Origin: Bacteroidaceae bacterium
Lineage (GTDB): Bacteria > Bacteroidota > Bacteroidia > Bacteroidales > Bacteroidaceae
Direction of reading: 5' to 3'
Assembly: GCA_024398785.1 (NCBI GenBank)
Contig: JAKSIO010000008.1
Location: forward strand, 1 to 64,000
Length of the DNA stretch: 64,000 nt
Below the pieces are notes generated by a model. The model worked only from the letters and a program-made list of their open reading frames with translations. It was not told the origin of the DNA and made no database searches. How positions within the stretch are numbered: the first letter of the stretch is position 1; each line of letters starts with the position of its first letter. Positions 9,583-20,916 of this stretch are shown here, one piece after another. The position numbers and the translations under genes are program-made.

Positions 9583-9948
9583 TTAAAGTACTTCCGGAGC
9601 AAGAGAAACAACCTTCATATTGACGGCACGCAACTCTCTGGCTACTGGACCGAAAATACGGCTACCTCTAATTTCACCGGTGTTGGCAAGCAACACACAA
9701 GCATTGTCGTCAAAGCGGATGTATGAACCATCGGCACGACGAATCTCTTTCTTTGTACGAACTACCAAAGCCTTTGAAACGGCACCCTTCTTAAGTTCGC
9801 TTGAAGGGAGAACGTTCTTGACTGTTACTACGATAGTATCGCCCACTGTGGCGTAACGTTTACCGGTACCGCCCAATACACGGATACAGAGGCACTCTTT
9901 AGCACCACTGTTATCACATACTGTCAGTCTTGATTCTGCTTGTATCAT
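9583..9948 (-). CDS. rplN: 50S ribosomal protein L14
   Basis: L14 forms an intersubunit bridge. The 121 aa start [20 protein letters not shown] and carry the family signature ending [19 protein letters not shown], then [14 protein letters not shown] and a normal C-terminus. It lies 2 nt downstream of rpsQ and 19 nt upstream of rplX. Confidence 0.98.
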   Translation of the reverse strand: MIQAESRLTVCDNSGAKECLCIRVLGGTGKRYATVGDTIVVTVKNVLPSSELKKGAVSKALVVRTKKEIRRADGSYIRFDDNACVLLANTGEIRGSRIFGPVARELRAVNMKVVSLAPEVL

Positions 9949-9950
9949 AA

Positions 9951-10208
9951 TTACTTAGCCTTTTCAACGATTTCTATTAATCTCCATCTCTTAGTCTTGC
10001 TCAAAGGACGAGTCTCCATAATACGGATTGTATCACCAATACCGCACTCATTGTTCTCGTCATGAACATGGTATTTCTTTGTCTTGCGGACAAACTTACC
10101 GTAAATCGGGTGTTTCTCTTTGAAAACAGAAAGAACAACGACTGTCTTATCCATTTTGTTGCTGATTACAACACCCTGACGCTCTTTACGCAAATTTCTT
10201 GTATTCAT
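9951..10208 (-). CDS. rpsQ: 30S ribosomal protein S17
   Basis: S17 is an early-binding 30S protein. The 85 aa are an OB fold with [37 protein letters not shown] and [20 protein letters not shown]. It is 8 nt after rpmC and 2 nt before rplN, as in the standard S10/spc junction. Confidence 0.98.
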   Translation of the reverse strand: MNTRNLRKERQGVVISNKMDKTVVVLSVFKEKHPIYGKFVRKTKKYHVHDENNECGIGDTIRIMETRPLSKTKRWRLIEIVEKAK

Positions 10209-10216
10209 GCGAAATC

Positions 10217-10411
10217 TTATTTATTAAGTTCTCTCTTTCTAATTTCTGTATTCATCCTTGCGATAGTTCTGCGTTGCTTCTTAATATCGGAAGGGTTTGC
10301 AATAGGAGAGATAGCATGATTTAAAACCAACATTTTATAACTTGCGGCCTCGGCATCTCTGCGCTCAATCAACTCTGCAGTTGACAATTCTTTAATTTCG
10401 GCATTTTTCAT
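10217..10411 (-). CDS. rpmC: 50S ribosomal protein L29
   Basis: L29 lies beside the peptide exit tunnel and helps dock chaperones and SRP. The 64 aa form two helices: [20 protein letters not shown] and a C-terminal [18 protein letters not shown]. It lies between rplP and rpsQ. Confidence 0.97.
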   Translation of the reverse strand: MKNAEIKELSTAELIERRDAEAASYKMLVLNHAISPIANPSDIKKQRRTIARMNTEIRKRELNK

Positions 10412-10433
10412 AACAAAAGCGGCTTTAAATCAA

Positions 10434-10862
10434 TCATTCATTTTTAAAATCATAATCGCGACGAACTACCAGTTTTGTTGTAACAGGCAGTTTCTGAGCT
10501 GCTAAACGAAGAGCTTCTTTTGCAACTGCAAATGGAACGCCCTCTGCTTCAATAATAATACGACCAGGAGTAAGTGGGAATACATAACCCTCAACATCAC
10601 CTTTACCTTTACCCATACGTACATCCAATGGCTTCTTGGTAATTGGTTTATCCGGGAATACGCGAATCCAAATCTGTCCCTGACGTTGCATATAACGTGT
10701 AACAGCAACACGAGCTGCCTCTATCTGTCTACCGGTCAACCAGCAGGTTTCAAGAGACTTTATACCGAAAGATCCAAAAGCAAGCTGGTTACCGCGCTGA
10801 GCGTTACCCTTGCAACGACCTTTCTGCATTCTTCTGTATTTAGTCCTTTTAGGCTGTAACAT
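10434..10862 (-). CDS. rplP: 50S ribosomal protein L16
   Basis: L16 helps position A-site tRNA. The 142 aa start [19 protein letters not shown] and contain the conserved [35 protein letters not shown] and [15 protein letters not shown] regions. It lies between rpsC and rpmC. Confidence 0.98.
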   Translation of the reverse strand: MLQPKRTKYRRMQKGRCKGNAQRGNQLAFGSFGIKSLETCWLTGRQIEAARVAVTRYMQRQGQIWIRVFPDKPITKKPLDVRMGKGKGDVEGYVFPLTPGRIIIEAEGVPFAVAKEALRLAAQKLPVTTKLVVRRDYDFKNE

Positions 10863-10896
10863 AATATCAATTTATATACAATTTACATTTACAATC

Positions 10897-11616
10897 TTAA
10901 CGATTGCCTTTATTTCTCTTTTTGAAAGGTTTCGGACCTCTCTCAGCACCACGTGAGTTCTCTTTGCTCGGTGTAAAATTAGGAGCAAGATCTCTCTTTT
11001 CATAAACCTCACCAAGGCAAATCCATACCTTAACACCCTGAGCGCCTACCTTAGTATTGGCTACAGCCTCGCAATAGTCAATGTCTGCACGGAATGTGTG
11101 AAGAGGAGTACGGCCTTCTTTAAACATCTCTGAACGAGCCATTTCAGCACCATTCAAACGACCTGAAATCTGGACCTTAATACCTTCAGCACCCATGCGC
11201 ATTGTATTTGCAATGGCATTTTTGATAGCACGACGGTAAGCAATTTTACCTTCAACCTGACGAGCGATATTGTTTGCTACAAGTACAGCGTCAAGTTCAG
11301 GTTTCTTAACCTCTACAATATTGATCTGAACCTCTTTGTCGGTTACCTTCTTAAGTTCCTGCTTCAAGTTGTCAACCTCTGTACCACCTTTGCCGATAAT
11401 CATACCTGGACGCTGTGTAAATACAGTGATTGTAACCAACTTCAAAGTACGCTCTATGACAATCTTTGAAACGCTTGCTTTTGCAAGACGGGTATTGAGA
11501 TACTTACGGATCTCGTAGTCTTCAACGATACGCTCGTCATACTTCTCGAACCAGCTTGAATCCCAACCTCTGATTATACCTAATCTGTTACTAATTGGAT
11601 TAATTTTCTGTCCCAT
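10897..11616 (-). CDS. rpsC: 30S ribosomal protein S3
   Basis: S3 lines the mRNA entry channel. The 239 aa contain a type II KH domain with [20 protein letters not shown] and the C-terminal S3 domain ([31 protein letters not shown]). The last ~25 residues are Lys/Arg-rich. It lies 5 nt after rplV. Confidence 0.98.
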   Translation of the reverse strand: MGQKINPISNRLGIIRGWDSSWFEKYDERIVEDYEIRKYLNTRLAKASVSKIVIERTLKLVTITVFTQRPGMIIGKGGTEVDNLKQELKKVTDKEVQINIVEVKKPELDAVLVANNIARQVEGKIAYRRAIKNAIANTMRMGAEGIKVQISGRLNGAEMARSEMFKEGRTPLHTFRADIDYCEAVANTKVGAQGVKVWICLGEVYEKRDLAPNFTPSKENSRGAERGPKPFKKRNKGNR

Positions 11617-11621
11617 GTTTC

Positions 11622-12038
11622 TTACTCTTGATTGTCGTTATTAACAGGTTTTTTAGCCTCAACGAACAAAGTGATATGATTTGAACGTTTACGGATACGA
11701 TAACCTCTACCCTGTGGAGCCGGTCTAAGTCTCTTTAATGATGCACCGCAATCAACAGATACTGATGATACGAACAATTCGCCGGCTTCAGCTTTGCGCT
11801 CATTTTTCTGCTCCCAATTGGCAATAGCGGAACGCAATACCTTTTCTACATCTTTTGAAGCAGCTTTATTTGAAAAGCGCAGAGTACCCAAAGCACGGTT
11901 AACCTCCATACCGCGAATCATATCAACCACATAACGCATCTTGCGTGGTGATGAAGGAACCTCGTTCAGCTTTGCAAAGTATAAAGACTTCTGAGCCTCT
12001 TTACGCTGTTGTGCTGCCAAATGTTTTCTTTTTCCCAT
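11622..12038 (-). CDS. rplV: 50S ribosomal protein L22
   Basis: L22 lines the exit tunnel, and its hairpin is a site of macrolide resistance changes. The 138 aa include the core ([20 protein letters not shown], then [15 protein letters not shown]) and the tunnel hairpin [19 protein letters not shown] with no visible deletion. It follows rpsS and precedes rpsC. Confidence 0.98.
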   Translation of the reverse strand: MGKRKHLAAQQRKEAQKSLYFAKLNEVPSSPRKMRYVVDMIRGMEVNRALGTLRFSNKAASKDVEKVLRSAIANWEQKNERKAEAGELFVSSVSVDCGASLKRLRPAPQGRGYRIRKRSNHITLFVEAKKPVNNDNQE

Positions 12039-12073
12039 TATCTTATTTTATTTATTTCTGAGATAAATGCAAT

Positions 12074-12340
12074 TTACTTACGGTTACCGGAGTGACCACG
12101 GAAAGTACGTGTAAGTGAAAATTCACCAAGTCTGTGACCTACCATGTTCTCAGTAATATATACCGGAATAAACTTATTACCATTATGAACTGCGATGGTA
12201 TGACCTACAAAATCAGGAGAAATCATCGAAGCTCTTGCCCAAGTTTTCACTACGGTCTTCTTGCCACTTGCATTCATGGCCAGTACTTTGTCCTCCAATT
12301 TTTTATAAATGTACGGACCTTTTTTTAATGAACGACTCAT
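12074..12340 (-). CDS. rpsS: 30S ribosomal protein S19
   Basis: S19 is in the 30S head near S13. The 88 aa start [20 protein letters not shown] and include the signature [20 protein letters not shown] and [16 protein letters not shown]. It lies between rplB and rplV. Confidence 0.98.
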   Translation of the reverse strand: MSRSLKKGPYIYKKLEDKVLAMNASGKKTVVKTWARASMISPDFVGHTIAVHNGNKFIPVYITENMVGHRLGEFSLTRTFRGHSGNRK

Positions 12341-12363
12341 ATAAATCTACTTAGGTTAAATTA

Positions 12364-13191
<828 letters not shown>

Positions 13192-13196
13192 TTTTA

Positions 13197-13490
13197 TTAA
13201 ATGTTGCTATAAAAATCTATAGTTTCGCCCTCTTTAAGTGTTACAATAGCCTTCTTAAATGCATTTGTACGGCCTTTTGTATAACCTTTACGGGTGTAAC
13301 GTGACTTGCTCTTGCCCATATAGTTAATGGTGTTTACATCAAGAACAGTTACGTTATACAATTCTTCAATTTCTTTCTTAATCTCCAGTTTGCTGGCCTG
13401 TGGAAGTACAACAAAACCGAATCTATTAGACAATTTTTCGGTTGCAGCATTCATTTTTTCTGTAACCAACGGTTTAATTATGCATCCCAT
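13197..13490 (-). CDS. rplW: 50S ribosomal protein L23
   Basis: L23 forms the tunnel-exit docking site for trigger factor and SRP. The 97 aa start [20 protein letters not shown] and contain [22 protein letters not shown] two codons upstream also keeps the frame open, but the ATG at 13488-13490 fits the family N-terminus and leaves a 2-nt gap after rplD. Confidence 0.97.
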   Translation of the reverse strand: MGCIIKPLVTEKMNAATEKLSNRFGFVVLPQASKLEIKKEIEELYNVTVLDVNTINYMGKSKSRYTRKGYTKGRTNAFKKAIVTLKEGETIDFYSNI

Positions 13491-13492
13491 AT

Positions 13493-14128
13493 TCAAGCCT
13501 CCTTATTTAATATATCATTAATAATTTGGAGAGAGCCTTCAGTAATAACCAAAGTATCAGCAGCAAGTACTGAATATGTATTCAATAAAGCTGCAGACAT
13601 TACCTGAGTTCCCTTCAAATTTCGAGCCGACAAAGTTACCATTTTATTGCTTTCCGGCAAAACGAACAGTGAACTTTTATCACAAACTTTAAGATTATTT
13701 AAGATATTAACAAACTCTTTTGTCTTAGGAGCTTCCATAGTAAAGTTCTCAATAACAAGGATCTTGTTATCCTGAGCTTTATATGTAAGAGCTGAACGAC
13801 GAGCAAGCTGTTTTACCTTCTTGTTAAGTTTAAAGCTATAATCGCGTGGAGTAGGACCAAATACGCGTGCACCACCCACCAATACAGGAGAATTGATGTC
13901 ACCACGACGAGCTCCACCACCACCTTTCTGACGTCCAAGTTTCTTTGTAGAACCTGAAATCTCACTTCTCTCTTTAGATTTGTGAGTTCCCTGACGGTTG
14001 TTAGCCATAAACTGCTTAACATCCAAGTAAATGGCATGATCATTAGGCTCAATACCGAAGATTGAGTCATTCAAGGTTACCTTTTTACCGGTATCCTCAC
14101 CTTTTATGTTTAATACACTGATTTCCAT
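13493..14128 (-). CDS. rplD: 50S ribosomal protein L4
   Basis: L4 has a globular domain and a loop reaching into the exit tunnel. It autoregulates the S10 operon in E. coli. The 211 aa carry the loop sequence [20 protein letters not shown] and [19 protein letters not shown]. Its ATG overlaps the rplC stop codon by one base. Confidence 0.98.
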   Translation of the reverse strand: MEISVLNIKGEDTGKKVTLNDSIFGIEPNDHAIYLDVKQFMANNRQGTHKSKERSEISGSTKKLGRQKGGGGARRGDINSPVLVGGARVFGPTPRDYSFKLNKKVKQLARRSALTYKAQDNKILVIENFTMEAPKTKEFVNILNNLKVCDKSSLFVLPESNKMVTLSARNLKGTQVMSAALLNTYSVLAADTLVITEGSLQIINDILNKEA

Positions 14129-14745
14129 TACTTAAGAACTGAAACAATTGAACCTTTATAACCCGGAATAGAACCCTTGATAAGAAGGAGATTGTGCTCC
14201 GGAATAACCTTCAAAACCTGGAGGTTTTGGATTGTAACTCTCTCATTGCCCATGTGACCTGCCATGCGCATTCCTTTAAATACCTTTGCAGGGTAAGAAC
14301 AAGCACCAATAGAACCCGGCTTACGACCGCGGTTGTGCTGACCATGAGTCTGCTGGCCTACACCACCAAAACCATGTCTTTTAACTACACCCTGATAGCC
14401 ATGTCCTTTTGAAATTGCTACAACATCAACGAACTCAGCGTCGTTGAAGAACTCAACAGTGAAAACCTCACCGAGAGCTGGGGTGTTAGCGAAATCTTTG
14501 AACTCGGCCAAGTGTCTCTGTGGAGCTACACCAGCTTTCTTGAAATGACCCATCAAAGGAGCTGTGGTATTCTTCTCTTTAGCTTCGTCGAAACCAAGCT
14601 GAACAGCCTCATAACCATCCTTCTCAAGATTCTTAATCTGGGTAACTACGCAAGGACCAACTTCAATAACGGTGCATGGAACATTTTTTCCATCGGCACC
14701 AAAGATTGATGTCATACCAATCTTTTTTCCTAATAATCCTGGCAT
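14128..14745 (-). CDS. rplC: 50S ribosomal protein L3
   Basis: L3 is one of the first proteins to bind 23S rRNA and reaches towards the peptidyl transferase centre. The 205 aa begin [20 protein letters not shown] and include the family signature [20 protein letters not shown]. It follows rpsJ by 28 nt. Confidence 0.98.
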   Translation of the reverse strand: MPGLLGKKIGMTSIFGADGKNVPCTVIEVGPCVVTQIKNLEKDGYEAVQLGFDEAKEKNTTAPLMGHFKKAGVAPQRHLAEFKDFANTPALGEVFTVEFFNDAEFVDVVAISKGHGYQGVVKRHGFGGVGQQTHGQHNRGRKPGSIGACSYPAKVFKGMRMAGHMGNERVTIQNLQVLKVIPEHNLLLIKGSIPGYKGSIVSVLK

Positions 14746-14773
14746 TTCAATAAAAAATTAAATTAATAGTGAA

Positions 14774-15079
14774 TCAAACCTTAATCATTACAACAACACC
14801 ACTAGGCAACTCAAGCTTCATAAGAGCATCTACAGTTTTTGCGGTTGATGAATAGATATCAATCAAACGCTTATAAGCTGAAAGCTGGAACTGCTCACGA
14901 GATTTCTTGTTAACGAAAGTAGAACGGTTAACAGTAAAGATACGTTTGTGAGTTGGGAGAGGAATAGGGCCACTTACAATAGCACCTGTAGCTTTAACAG
15001 TCTTTACAATCTTCTCTGCTGATTTGTCAACCAGATTGTGATCGTAAGATTCAAGTTTAATTCTGATTTTTTGACTCAT
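14774..15079 (-). CDS. rpsJ: 30S ribosomal protein S10
   Basis: S10 is in the 30S head and, as NusE, joins transcription antitermination with NusB. The 101 aa include [40 protein letters not shown] and a normal C-terminus. It is the first gene of the S10 portion and is separated from fusA by a strong hairpin (15111-15148). Confidence 0.98.
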   Translation of the reverse strand: MSQKIRIKLESYDHNLVDKSAEKIVKTVKATGAIVSGPIPLPTHKRIFTVNRSTFVNKKSREQFQLSAYKRLIDIYSSTAKTVDALMKLELPSGVVVMIKV

Positions 15080-15110
15080 AATAAATTTTGATTTATAATT
15101 AAATAAAAGT

Positions 15111-15148
15111 GGATGTTCGGATAAGAGTCATTTGCTATCCGAACATCC
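15111..15148 (-). promoter_or_regulatory. 13-bp perfect hairpin between fusA and rpsJ
   Basis: GGATGTTCGGATA and TATCCGAACATCC form a perfect 13-bp stem with a 12-nt loop in the 79-nt fusA-rpsJ gap. On the minus strand it is followed by ACTTTTATTTAA, a poor T-tract. It may be a partial terminator, an RNA-processing site or a regulatory leader for the S10 operon. Confidence 0.7.
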
Positions 15149-15158
15149 GTTCACACAC

Positions 15159-17276
15159 TTACAATAAATTTACAGCACCTCCGTGTTCTTCAACAACTTT
15201 CTTTGCGATTGTTGTAGAAACAGCTTCATGCTTTTCATAAGACATTGAAGATGTCGCACGACCGGAAGTGATGGTACGCAATGCTGTTACATAACCGAAC
15301 ATTTCCGAAAGTGGAACATGTGCCTTGACAACCTTAGCGCCAGAGTGGTTAGTTTCCATACCCTCTACCTGACCGCGGCGTTTGTTAAGGTCTCCAATAA
15401 CGTCACCTGTACTTTCCTCAGGAGTAACAACCTCAAGACTCATGATAGGTTCCATAAGAACAGGGCCTGCTTTAACACAAGCATTTTTGAATGCCTGAGA
15501 TGCACAAACCTCGAATGACATGGCATCTGAGTCAACCGGATGATACTTACCATCAAGTACTGTTACCTTGAGAGTCTCTACTGCAGCACCCATAAGAACA
15601 CCGTTCTTCATAGCATTTGTAAAGCCTTTCTCGATAGCAGGAAGGAATGTCTTTGGAAGAGCTTCACCCTTGGTGGCATCAACAAACTGAAGACCACCCT
15701 GAGTCCAATCCGGATCAGCAGGACCAACCTCAACAACAATACATGCGTAGTGTCCTTTACCACCGGTCTGTTTTTTATACTCTTCTCTAAGCTGAACAGG
15801 TTTTGTAATAGATTCTTTGTAATTAACCTGTGGACGACCTTGGTTACATTCTACACCAAATTCACGGCGCAGACGGTCAACAATAATATCAAGGTGAAGT
15901 TCACCCATACCTGAAATAATTGTCTGACCAAGTTCTTCGTCTGATTTTACTGTGAATGTAGGATCCTCTTCAGCAAGTCTTGCAAGACCCTCGCCAAGTT
16001 TAGCCATATCCTTCTGAGTCTTAGGTTCAACAGCAATACTGATTACAGGATCAGGGAAGTCCATAGACTCCAATGTGATTGGAGATGTTTCATCACAAAG
16101 AGTATCACCAGTACGGATATCTTTAAGAGCAATTACTGCACCTATATCACCAGCACTGATTTCATCAACCTGAATCTGTTTCTTTGAATACATCTGGAAC
16201 AGACGGCTGATACGTTCTTTTTTACCTGAACGTGAATTATAGATATAACTACCGGTTTTGATTGAACCAGAATAGCAGCGAACAAAAATCAAACGACCTA
16301 CAAATGGGTCAACTGCTATTTTGAATGCAAGACCGGCTGTTTTTTCTTCAGAAGACGGTTTACGAAGTTCAACCTGATCTGTACCTGGAACGGTACCCTC
16401 AACACCTTCGCTGTCAAGCGGAGAAGGAAGGAATGCGCAGACATAATCCAGAAGCGGCTGAACGCCTTTGTTTTTGAAAGAAGAACCGCAAACTACAGGT
16501 ACAAGACCCATACAAAGTGTTCCTTTACGCAATGCATTAAGAATCTCCTGTTCTGAAATTGTTGACGGATCTGTAAGATACTTCTCCATCATTTCATCAT
16601 CAAAATCAGAAGCTGCCTCAAGCATCTTGTCACGATATGACTCTGCATCGGAAAGCATATCAGCAGGAATGTCCTCTACTGTGTACTGAGCACCCAGAGA
16701 TTCATCACGCCAATAAATGGCCTTCATTTTGATAAGGTCAACAATACCTATGAAAGATTCTTCACTACCTATAGGAAGTGTAACAGGAACTGCATTAGCT
16801 CTAAGGATCTCACGCATCTGTGACACTACGCTGTAGAAATCGGCACCTGAACGGTCCATTTTGTTAACGTAACCAAGTCTTGGTACTTTGTACTTATCTG
16901 CCTGACGCCAAACAGTCTCAGACTGTGGCTGAACACCACCTACTGCACAGAATACTGCAATAGCGCCATCAAGTACACGTAATGAACGTTCAACTTCTGC
17001 TGTAAAGTCCACGTGACCCGGAGTGTCAATCAAATTGAACTTATAGGTTTTGTCCTGCCATTTCCAATGTGTAGTAACAGCAGCAGATGTGATAGTAATA
17101 CCACGTTCCTGCTCCTGAACCATCCAGTCCATGGTAGCTGAACCATCGTGAACTTCACCAATCTTGTGAGTAAGACCGGTATAATAGAGAATACGCTCTG
17201 AAGTAGTTGTCTTACCGGCATCAATGTGAGCCATGATACCGATGTTTCTCGTAAACTTTAAATCTTGATCTGACAT
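15159..17276 (-). CDS. fusA: Translation elongation factor EF-G
   Basis: EF-G drives ribosomal translocation with GTP. The 705 aa have the G-domain motifs [17 protein letters not shown] (G1), [11 protein letters not shown] (G2), DTPGHVDF (G3) and NKMDRSG (G4), followed by domains II-V ([38 protein letters not shown]). It lies between rpsG and rpsJ. No tuf gene is in this run, so EF-Tu must be encoded elsewhere. Confidence 0.98.
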   Translation of the reverse strand: MSDQDLKFTRNIGIMAHIDAGKTTTSERILYYTGLTHKIGEVHDGSATMDWMVQEQERGITITSAAVTTHWKWQDKTYKFNLIDTPGHVDFTAEVERSLRVLDGAIAVFCAVGGVQPQSETVWRQADKYKVPRLGYVNKMDRSGADFYSVVSQMREILRANAVPVTLPIGSEESFIGIVDLIKMKAIYWRDESLGAQYTVEDIPADMLSDAESYRDKMLEAASDFDDEMMEKYLTDPSTISEQEILNALRKGTLCMGLVPVVCGSSFKNKGVQPLLDYVCAFLPSPLDSEGVEGTVPGTDQVELRKPSSEEKTAGLAFKIAVDPFVGRLIFVRCYSGSIKTGSYIYNSRSGKKERISRLFQMYSKKQIQVDEISAGDIGAVIALKDIRTGDTLCDETSPITLESMDFPDPVISIAVEPKTQKDMAKLGEGLARLAEEDPTFTVKSDEELGQTIISGMGELHLDIIVDRLRREFGVECNQGRPQVNYKESITKPVQLREEYKKQTGGKGHYACIVVEVGPADPDWTQGGLQFVDATKGEALPKTFLPAIEKGFTNAMKNGVLMGAAVETLKVTVLDGKYHPVDSDAMSFEVCASQAFKNACVKAGPVLMEPIMSLEVVTPEESTGDVIGDLNKRRGQVEGMETNHSGAKVVKAHVPLSEMFGYVTALRTITSGRATSSMSYEKHEAVSTTIAKKVVEEHGGAVNLL

Positions 17277-17296
17277 TTATCTAGGAATAACAGGTA

Positions 17297-17773
17297 TTAG
17301 AATCTGAAATGTGCAAAAGCACGGTTAGCCTCAGCCATACGATGCATATCTTCCTTGCGTTTGAATGCGCCGCCTGTACTGTTGAAAGCGTCAACAATTT
17401 CTGCAGACAATTTGTCTGACATTGATTTACCACCACGCTTACGGGCAAAACTAATAAGGTTCTTCATAGAAATGGATTCCTTACGATCCGGACGGATTTC
17501 AGTAGGAACCTGGAATGTTGCACCACCGATACGACGTGATTTAACCTCAACCTGCGGAGTAACATTATCCAAAGCTTTCTTCCAAATTTCAAGAGCACTC
17601 ATTTCTTCATTAGGAAGTTTTGCTTTTACCTTATCAAGAGATTCATAGAATATCTCGAAAGAGGTATTCTTTTTTCCATCATACATAAGATGGTTAACAA
17701 ACTTTGTAACGGCTATCTCACCGAATATTGGATCCGGAAGGATAATACGTTTTTTTGGTTTTGCTTTTCTCAT
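17297..17773 (-). CDS. rpsG: 30S ribosomal protein S7
   Basis: S7 nucleates the 30S head and contacts the E-site tRNA. The 158 aa start [19 protein letters not shown] and contain [17 protein letters not shown], the conserved [20 protein letters not shown] and a C-terminal helix. It lies 98 nt after rpsL and 20 nt before fusA. The 98-nt gap shows no clear element. Confidence 0.98.
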   Translation of the reverse strand: MRKAKPKKRIILPDPIFGEIAVTKFVNHLMYDGKKNTSFEIFYESLDKVKAKLPNEEMSALEIWKKALDNVTPQVEVKSRRIGGATFQVPTEIRPDRKESISMKNLISFARKRGGKSMSDKLSAEIVDAFNSTGGAFKRKEDMHRMAEANRAFAHFRF

Positions 17774-17871
17774 TTTTTCAAATTGTTTTTTTGGGCTGTG
17801 ACTTTAAGAAATCTTCAACATCCTCACCAGGACATTTACTCAACCTATAATCTCAAACCTTAATTTACTAA

Positions 17872-18255
17872 TTATTTTTTACCGGCTTTAGGGCGTTTTG
17901 CACCATACTTAGAACGTCTCTGAAGACGACCGCTTACTCCGGCAGTATCCAATGTACCGCGAACAATGTGGTAACGTACACCCGGAAGATCCTTTACACG
18001 ACCACCACGTACAAGAACAATAGAGTGTTCCTGCAAATTGTGACCCTCACCAGGAATGTAAGAGTTAACTTCTTTCTGGTTTGTTAAACGAACACGAGCC
18101 ACCTTTCTCATAGCTGAGTTAGGTTTTTTAGGTGTAGTTGTGTAAACTCTGACACAAACACCTCTTCTTTGTGGGCAAGAGTCCAATGCCGGAGACTTAC
18201 TTTTGTCTTCAAGCACCTGGCGGCCTTTGCGCACTAACTGTTGAATTGTTGGCAT
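17872..18255 (-). CDS. rpsL: 30S ribosomal protein S12
   Basis: S12 sits at the decoding centre. The 127 aa include [20 protein letters not shown] and [19 protein letters not shown]. Both lysines linked to streptomycin response in other bacteria are the wild-type residue. It heads the whole run, with a Bacteroidetes-type promoter just upstream. Confidence 0.98.
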   Translation of the reverse strand: MPTIQQLVRKGRQVLEDKSKSPALDSCPQRRGVCVRVYTTTPKKPNSAMRKVARVRLTNQKEVNSYIPGEGHNLQEHSIVLVRGGRVKDLPGVRYHIVRGTLDTAGVSGRLQRRSKYGAKRPKAGKK

Positions 18256-18303
18256 TTTGTTGATTTATTTATTGTTATAACTATATTCAAAATTTTCGGC
18301 TCG

Positions 18304-18333
18304 CAAAGTTACAACTATTTTTTCAAACAGCAA
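18304..18333 (-). promoter_or_regulatory. Promoter of the str-S10-spc-alpha run
   Basis: The minus strand has a -7 box TAACTTTG (18304-18311) and TTG (18331-18333), 19 nt apart, 49 nt before the rpsL ATG. It is the only clear promoter I see upstream of the 18-kb ribosomal run. Confidence 0.65.
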
Positions 18334-18420
18334 TCACTTTGCGCCAAAATAATTCGGTTTGATACCTTATCCTACTCTCAGAGCAGAACCAGGTACCACG
18401 GATTTATATTTAATAAGGTG

Positions 18421-19431
18421 TTATTTAAGTACTCCCTGCTCTACCAAATATTCTGCTATCTGTACAGCATTAAGTGCAGCACCTTTCTTAATCTGATCTC
18501 CTACCACCCAGAAAACTGTTACCTTGGGGTTTGCAATATCCTTACGAACACGACCAACGTATACAGGATCCTTACCGGACAGGAACAACGGCATAGGATA
18601 TTCTTTCTTTGCAGGATCGTCCATAAGAACAAGTCCCTTGCCGTTTGCAAAAGCATTGCGTACGGTCTCAATATCCAAAGCCTGTTCAGTCTCAGCCCAA
18701 ATGGCTTCTGAGTGACAGCGCAAAGCCGGTACACGTACACAAGTTGCGCTGACATTTATATCATTATGAAACATTTTGCGTGTTTCATAAAACATTTTCT
18801 CCTCTTCTTTAGTATAACCGCTTTCCTTAAAGATATCAATATGTGGAATAAGGTTATAGGCAAGCTGGTATGCGAATTTGTTCACTGTAACAGGTTCGCC
18901 GGCCAGAACCTGACGATACTGTTCTGTAAGTTCAGCCATTGCAGCAGCACCAGCACCACTTGCAGCCTGATATGTAGAAACCTGAACATTTTTTACAGGA
19001 GACAAATCATTCAATGCCTTAAGAGCTACAATCATCATAATTGTAGAACAGTTAGGATTTGCAATAATACCTTTAGGACGAACAAGAGCATCCTCCGGAT
19101 TAACCTCAGGCACTACCAATGGAACCTGTGGATCCATTCTGAATGCGCTTGAGTTGTCTATCATGATACAACCATACTTGGTAATTGTCTCTGCATATTC
19201 TTCAGAGGTGCTTCCACCTGCAGAAACAAAAGCAACGTCAATTCCCTTGAAATCGTCGTTGTGCTGCAACTGTTTGACTACAATATCTTTTCCACGGAAC
19301 TTAAAACTTGATCCTGCACTGCGTGAAGAACCGAAAAGTACTAACTCGTCAATTGGAAAATTACGTTCGTCCAGCACTCGCAGAAATTCCTGACCTACTG
19401 CTCCACTGGCTCCAACAATTGCTACTCGCAT
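18421..19431 (-). CDS. asd: Aspartate-semialdehyde dehydrogenase
   Basis: This enzyme reduces aspartyl phosphate to aspartate semialdehyde for lysine/diaminopimelate, threonine and methionine synthesis. The 336 aa have an N-terminal NADP-binding fold ([20 protein letters not shown]), the active-site cysteine C128 in [11 protein letters not shown] and the C-terminal dimerisation region with [17 protein letters not shown]. It stands alone, with a -7 box 40 nt upstream and the ribosomal run downstream. Confidence 0.97.
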   Translation of the reverse strand: MRVAIVGASGAVGQEFLRVLDERNFPIDELVLFGSSRSAGSSFKFRGKDIVVKQLQHNDDFKGIDVAFVSAGGSTSEEYAETITKYGCIMIDNSSAFRMDPQVPLVVPEVNPEDALVRPKGIIANPNCSTIMMIVALKALNDLSPVKNVQVSTYQAASGAGAAAMAELTEQYRQVLAGEPVTVNKFAYQLAYNLIPHIDIFKESGYTKEEEKMFYETRKMFHNDINVSATCVRVPALRCHSEAIWAETEQALDIETVRNAFANGKGLVLMDDPAKKEYPMPLFLSGKDPVYVGRVRKDIANPKVTVFWVVGDQIKKGAALNAVQIAEYLVEQGVLK

Positions 19432-19471
19432 TTTTTTAGATGTTTAAAAAATTTTATTATTTTTGAGAGCG

Positions 19472-19479
19472 CAAAATTA
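19472..19479 (-). promoter_or_regulatory. -7 box of asd
   Basis: TAATTTTG on the minus strand, followed by GCGCTC. No clear -33 TTTG is present. It is divergent from the tcdA -7 box. Confidence 0.45.
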
Positions 19480-19502
19480 CACTATTTTTTAATAAGTCTT
19501 GC

Positions 19503-19510
19503 TATTTTTG
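19503..19510 (+). promoter_or_regulatory. -7 box of the tcdA-like gene
   Basis: TATTTTTG lies 28 nt before the ATG at 19539. There is no clear -33 element. Confidence 0.4.
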
Positions 19511-19538
19511 CATATATTTATTTGCTAAACTTCACATT

Positions 19539-20255
19539 ATGACCACAAATCAAAGCGGGAATCTGTTCGAAAGAATGGAATTGTTGTACGGGAAAGAGAC
19601 AGTAAATCTCTTATCTGGAAAGACTGTAATGGTTGTAGGCATAGGCGGTGTGGGAGGTTATGCAGCAGAACTGATAGTACGTTCAGGCGTAGGCAACATA
19701 ATAATAATTGATGGAGATACGGTAGAGGAAGGAAACATCAACAGACAGATTATAGCCCTTCACTCCACAGTGGGAAAACTGAAAACGGAAGTCATGAAAG
19801 AACGTTTGCATGACATCAATCCGGACGCAACAGTCAAAGCAATCGGACAATTCATTCTACCCGAAGATGTTGAGACACTCCTGCATGAAAATCCTGCAGA
19901 TATCATAGTCGATGCCATAGACAGCGTCCCAACCAAGGTTGAACTGATAAAGCAGGCATCGGCGAATGGCATTCCAATCATATCGAGCATGGGAGCAGGA
20001 AAACGCAATCAGGCAGAAAAAGTATGCATTACCACACTTGCCAAAACCCATAGCGACGGACTTAGCAAATCTGTCAGAAGAGCTATCGCAGACAAAGAAA
20101 TATGCAACAGACTGCCGGTTGTGTTCAGTAGTCAGGAGCCGATGAACCAGATTGAACCGGAATTACAAACCGGTATCGGTTCAATAAGTTACATTCCGGC
20201 AACATTCGGTATTTATTTGGCGCAATACACCATAAATTATTTACTCAAAGGATAA
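19539..20255 (+). CDS. tcdA: tRNA threonylcarbamoyladenosine dehydratase (TcdA-like E1 family)
   Basis: TcdA cyclises t6A at position 37 of ANN-decoding tRNAs in an ATP-dependent reaction. The 238 aa are a ThiF/MoeB/E1 fold: nucleotide-binding VMVVGIGGVGGYAAELIVRS, then IIIIDGDTVEEGNINRQ and DAIDSVPTKVELI. The C-terminus has PATFGIYLAQYTINYLLKG. It is shorter than E. coli TcdA (about 268 aa), and no CxxC zinc motif is present. It could be another E1-like enzyme, but no thiamine or molybdopterin genes adjoin. The next gene starts 4 nt later. Confidence 0.85.
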   Translation: MTTNQSGNLFERMELLYGKETVNLLSGKTVMVVGIGGVGGYAAELIVRSGVGNIIIIDGDTVEEGNINRQIIALHSTVGKLKTEVMKERLHDINPDATVKAIGQFILPEDVETLLHENPADIIVDAIDSVPTKVELIKQASANGIPIISSMGAGKRNQAEKVCITTLAKTHSDGLSKSVRRAIADKEICNRLPVVFSSQEPMNQIEPELQTGIGSISYIPATFGIYLAQYTINYLLKG

Positions 20256-20259
20256 GAAT

Positions 20260-20916
20260 ATGCAATTCATAGAACTGCACGGAATAACAAAGAGTTACCA
20301 GAACACAAATGTGTTGAAAGGTATAGACTTAACCATAGATCAAGGTGAAATTGTCAGTATAACAGGGCCCTCAGGCGCCGGAAAAAGCACTTTGCTGAAC
20401 ATTATGGGCGGGCTGGACAAGCCGGATAGCGGAACTGTACTGTTTGATGGAACTGACATTGCCCAATTAAACCAGGAGCAGACGGCAAATTTCAGAAACA
20501 GGCATATTGGCTTTGTATTCCAGTTTCACGAATTGCTACCGGAATTTACAGCAATTGAAAACATAATCATTCCGGCTGTCATTGGCGGTAAAAGTAAAGA
20601 TCAGGCATATCGGGAAGCAAAAGAGATATTGAATATGCTTGACATGGAGAAAAAATCGGACCTCAGACCAACACAAATGTCAGGTGGAGAAAACCAAAGG
20701 ATTGCTGTAGCGCGAGCGCTAATCAACAATCCTAAAGTTATATTGGCCGACGAGCCATCCGGAAGTCTTGACAGCAAGAACAGGGATATGCTCCACAATC
20801 TTATTTTCAAACTGCGGCAAGAAACACATCAGACATTCGTAATTATTACTCACGACGAGAATCTTGCACAAAAAGCAGACCGTACAATCCGTCTCAAAGA
20901 CGGAGAAATTATTTAA
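20260..20916 (+). CDS. ABC transporter ATP-binding protein, LolD-like
   Basis: This is an ATPase subunit of the LolD/MacB/FtsE group. The 218 aa have Walker A GPSGAGKST, Q-loop FVFQFHELLPEFTAIEN, signature MSGGENQRIAVARAL, Walker B VILADEPSG and H-loop ITHDE. The FQFHELLPEF sequence favours LolD, the ATPase that extracts outer-membrane lipoproteins with LolC/E. No permease is adjacent, so the partner is elsewhere and the name is tentative. Its 3' end overlaps the convergent aminotransferase gene by 8 bp. Confidence 0.85.
   Translation: MQFIELHGITKSYQNTNVLKGIDLTIDQGEIVSITGPSGAGKSTLLNIMGGLDKPDSGTVLFDGTDIAQLNQEQTANFRNRHIGFVFQFHELLPEFTAIENIIIPAVIGGKSKDQAYREAKEILNMLDMEKKSDLRPTQMSGGENQRIAVARALINNPKVILADEPSGSLDSKNRDMLHNLIFKLRQETHQTFVIITHDENLAQKADRTIRLKDGEII

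Noticed and set aside
9243-9611. Longer L24 frame with a hydrophobic N-terminus
   Set aside because: It would overlap rplN, and the ATG at 9563 gives the normal L24 start.
18421-19431. Lysine or threonine riboswitch upstream of asd
   Set aside because: Only ~100 nt lie between asd and the divergent gene, and no riboswitch core is visible.
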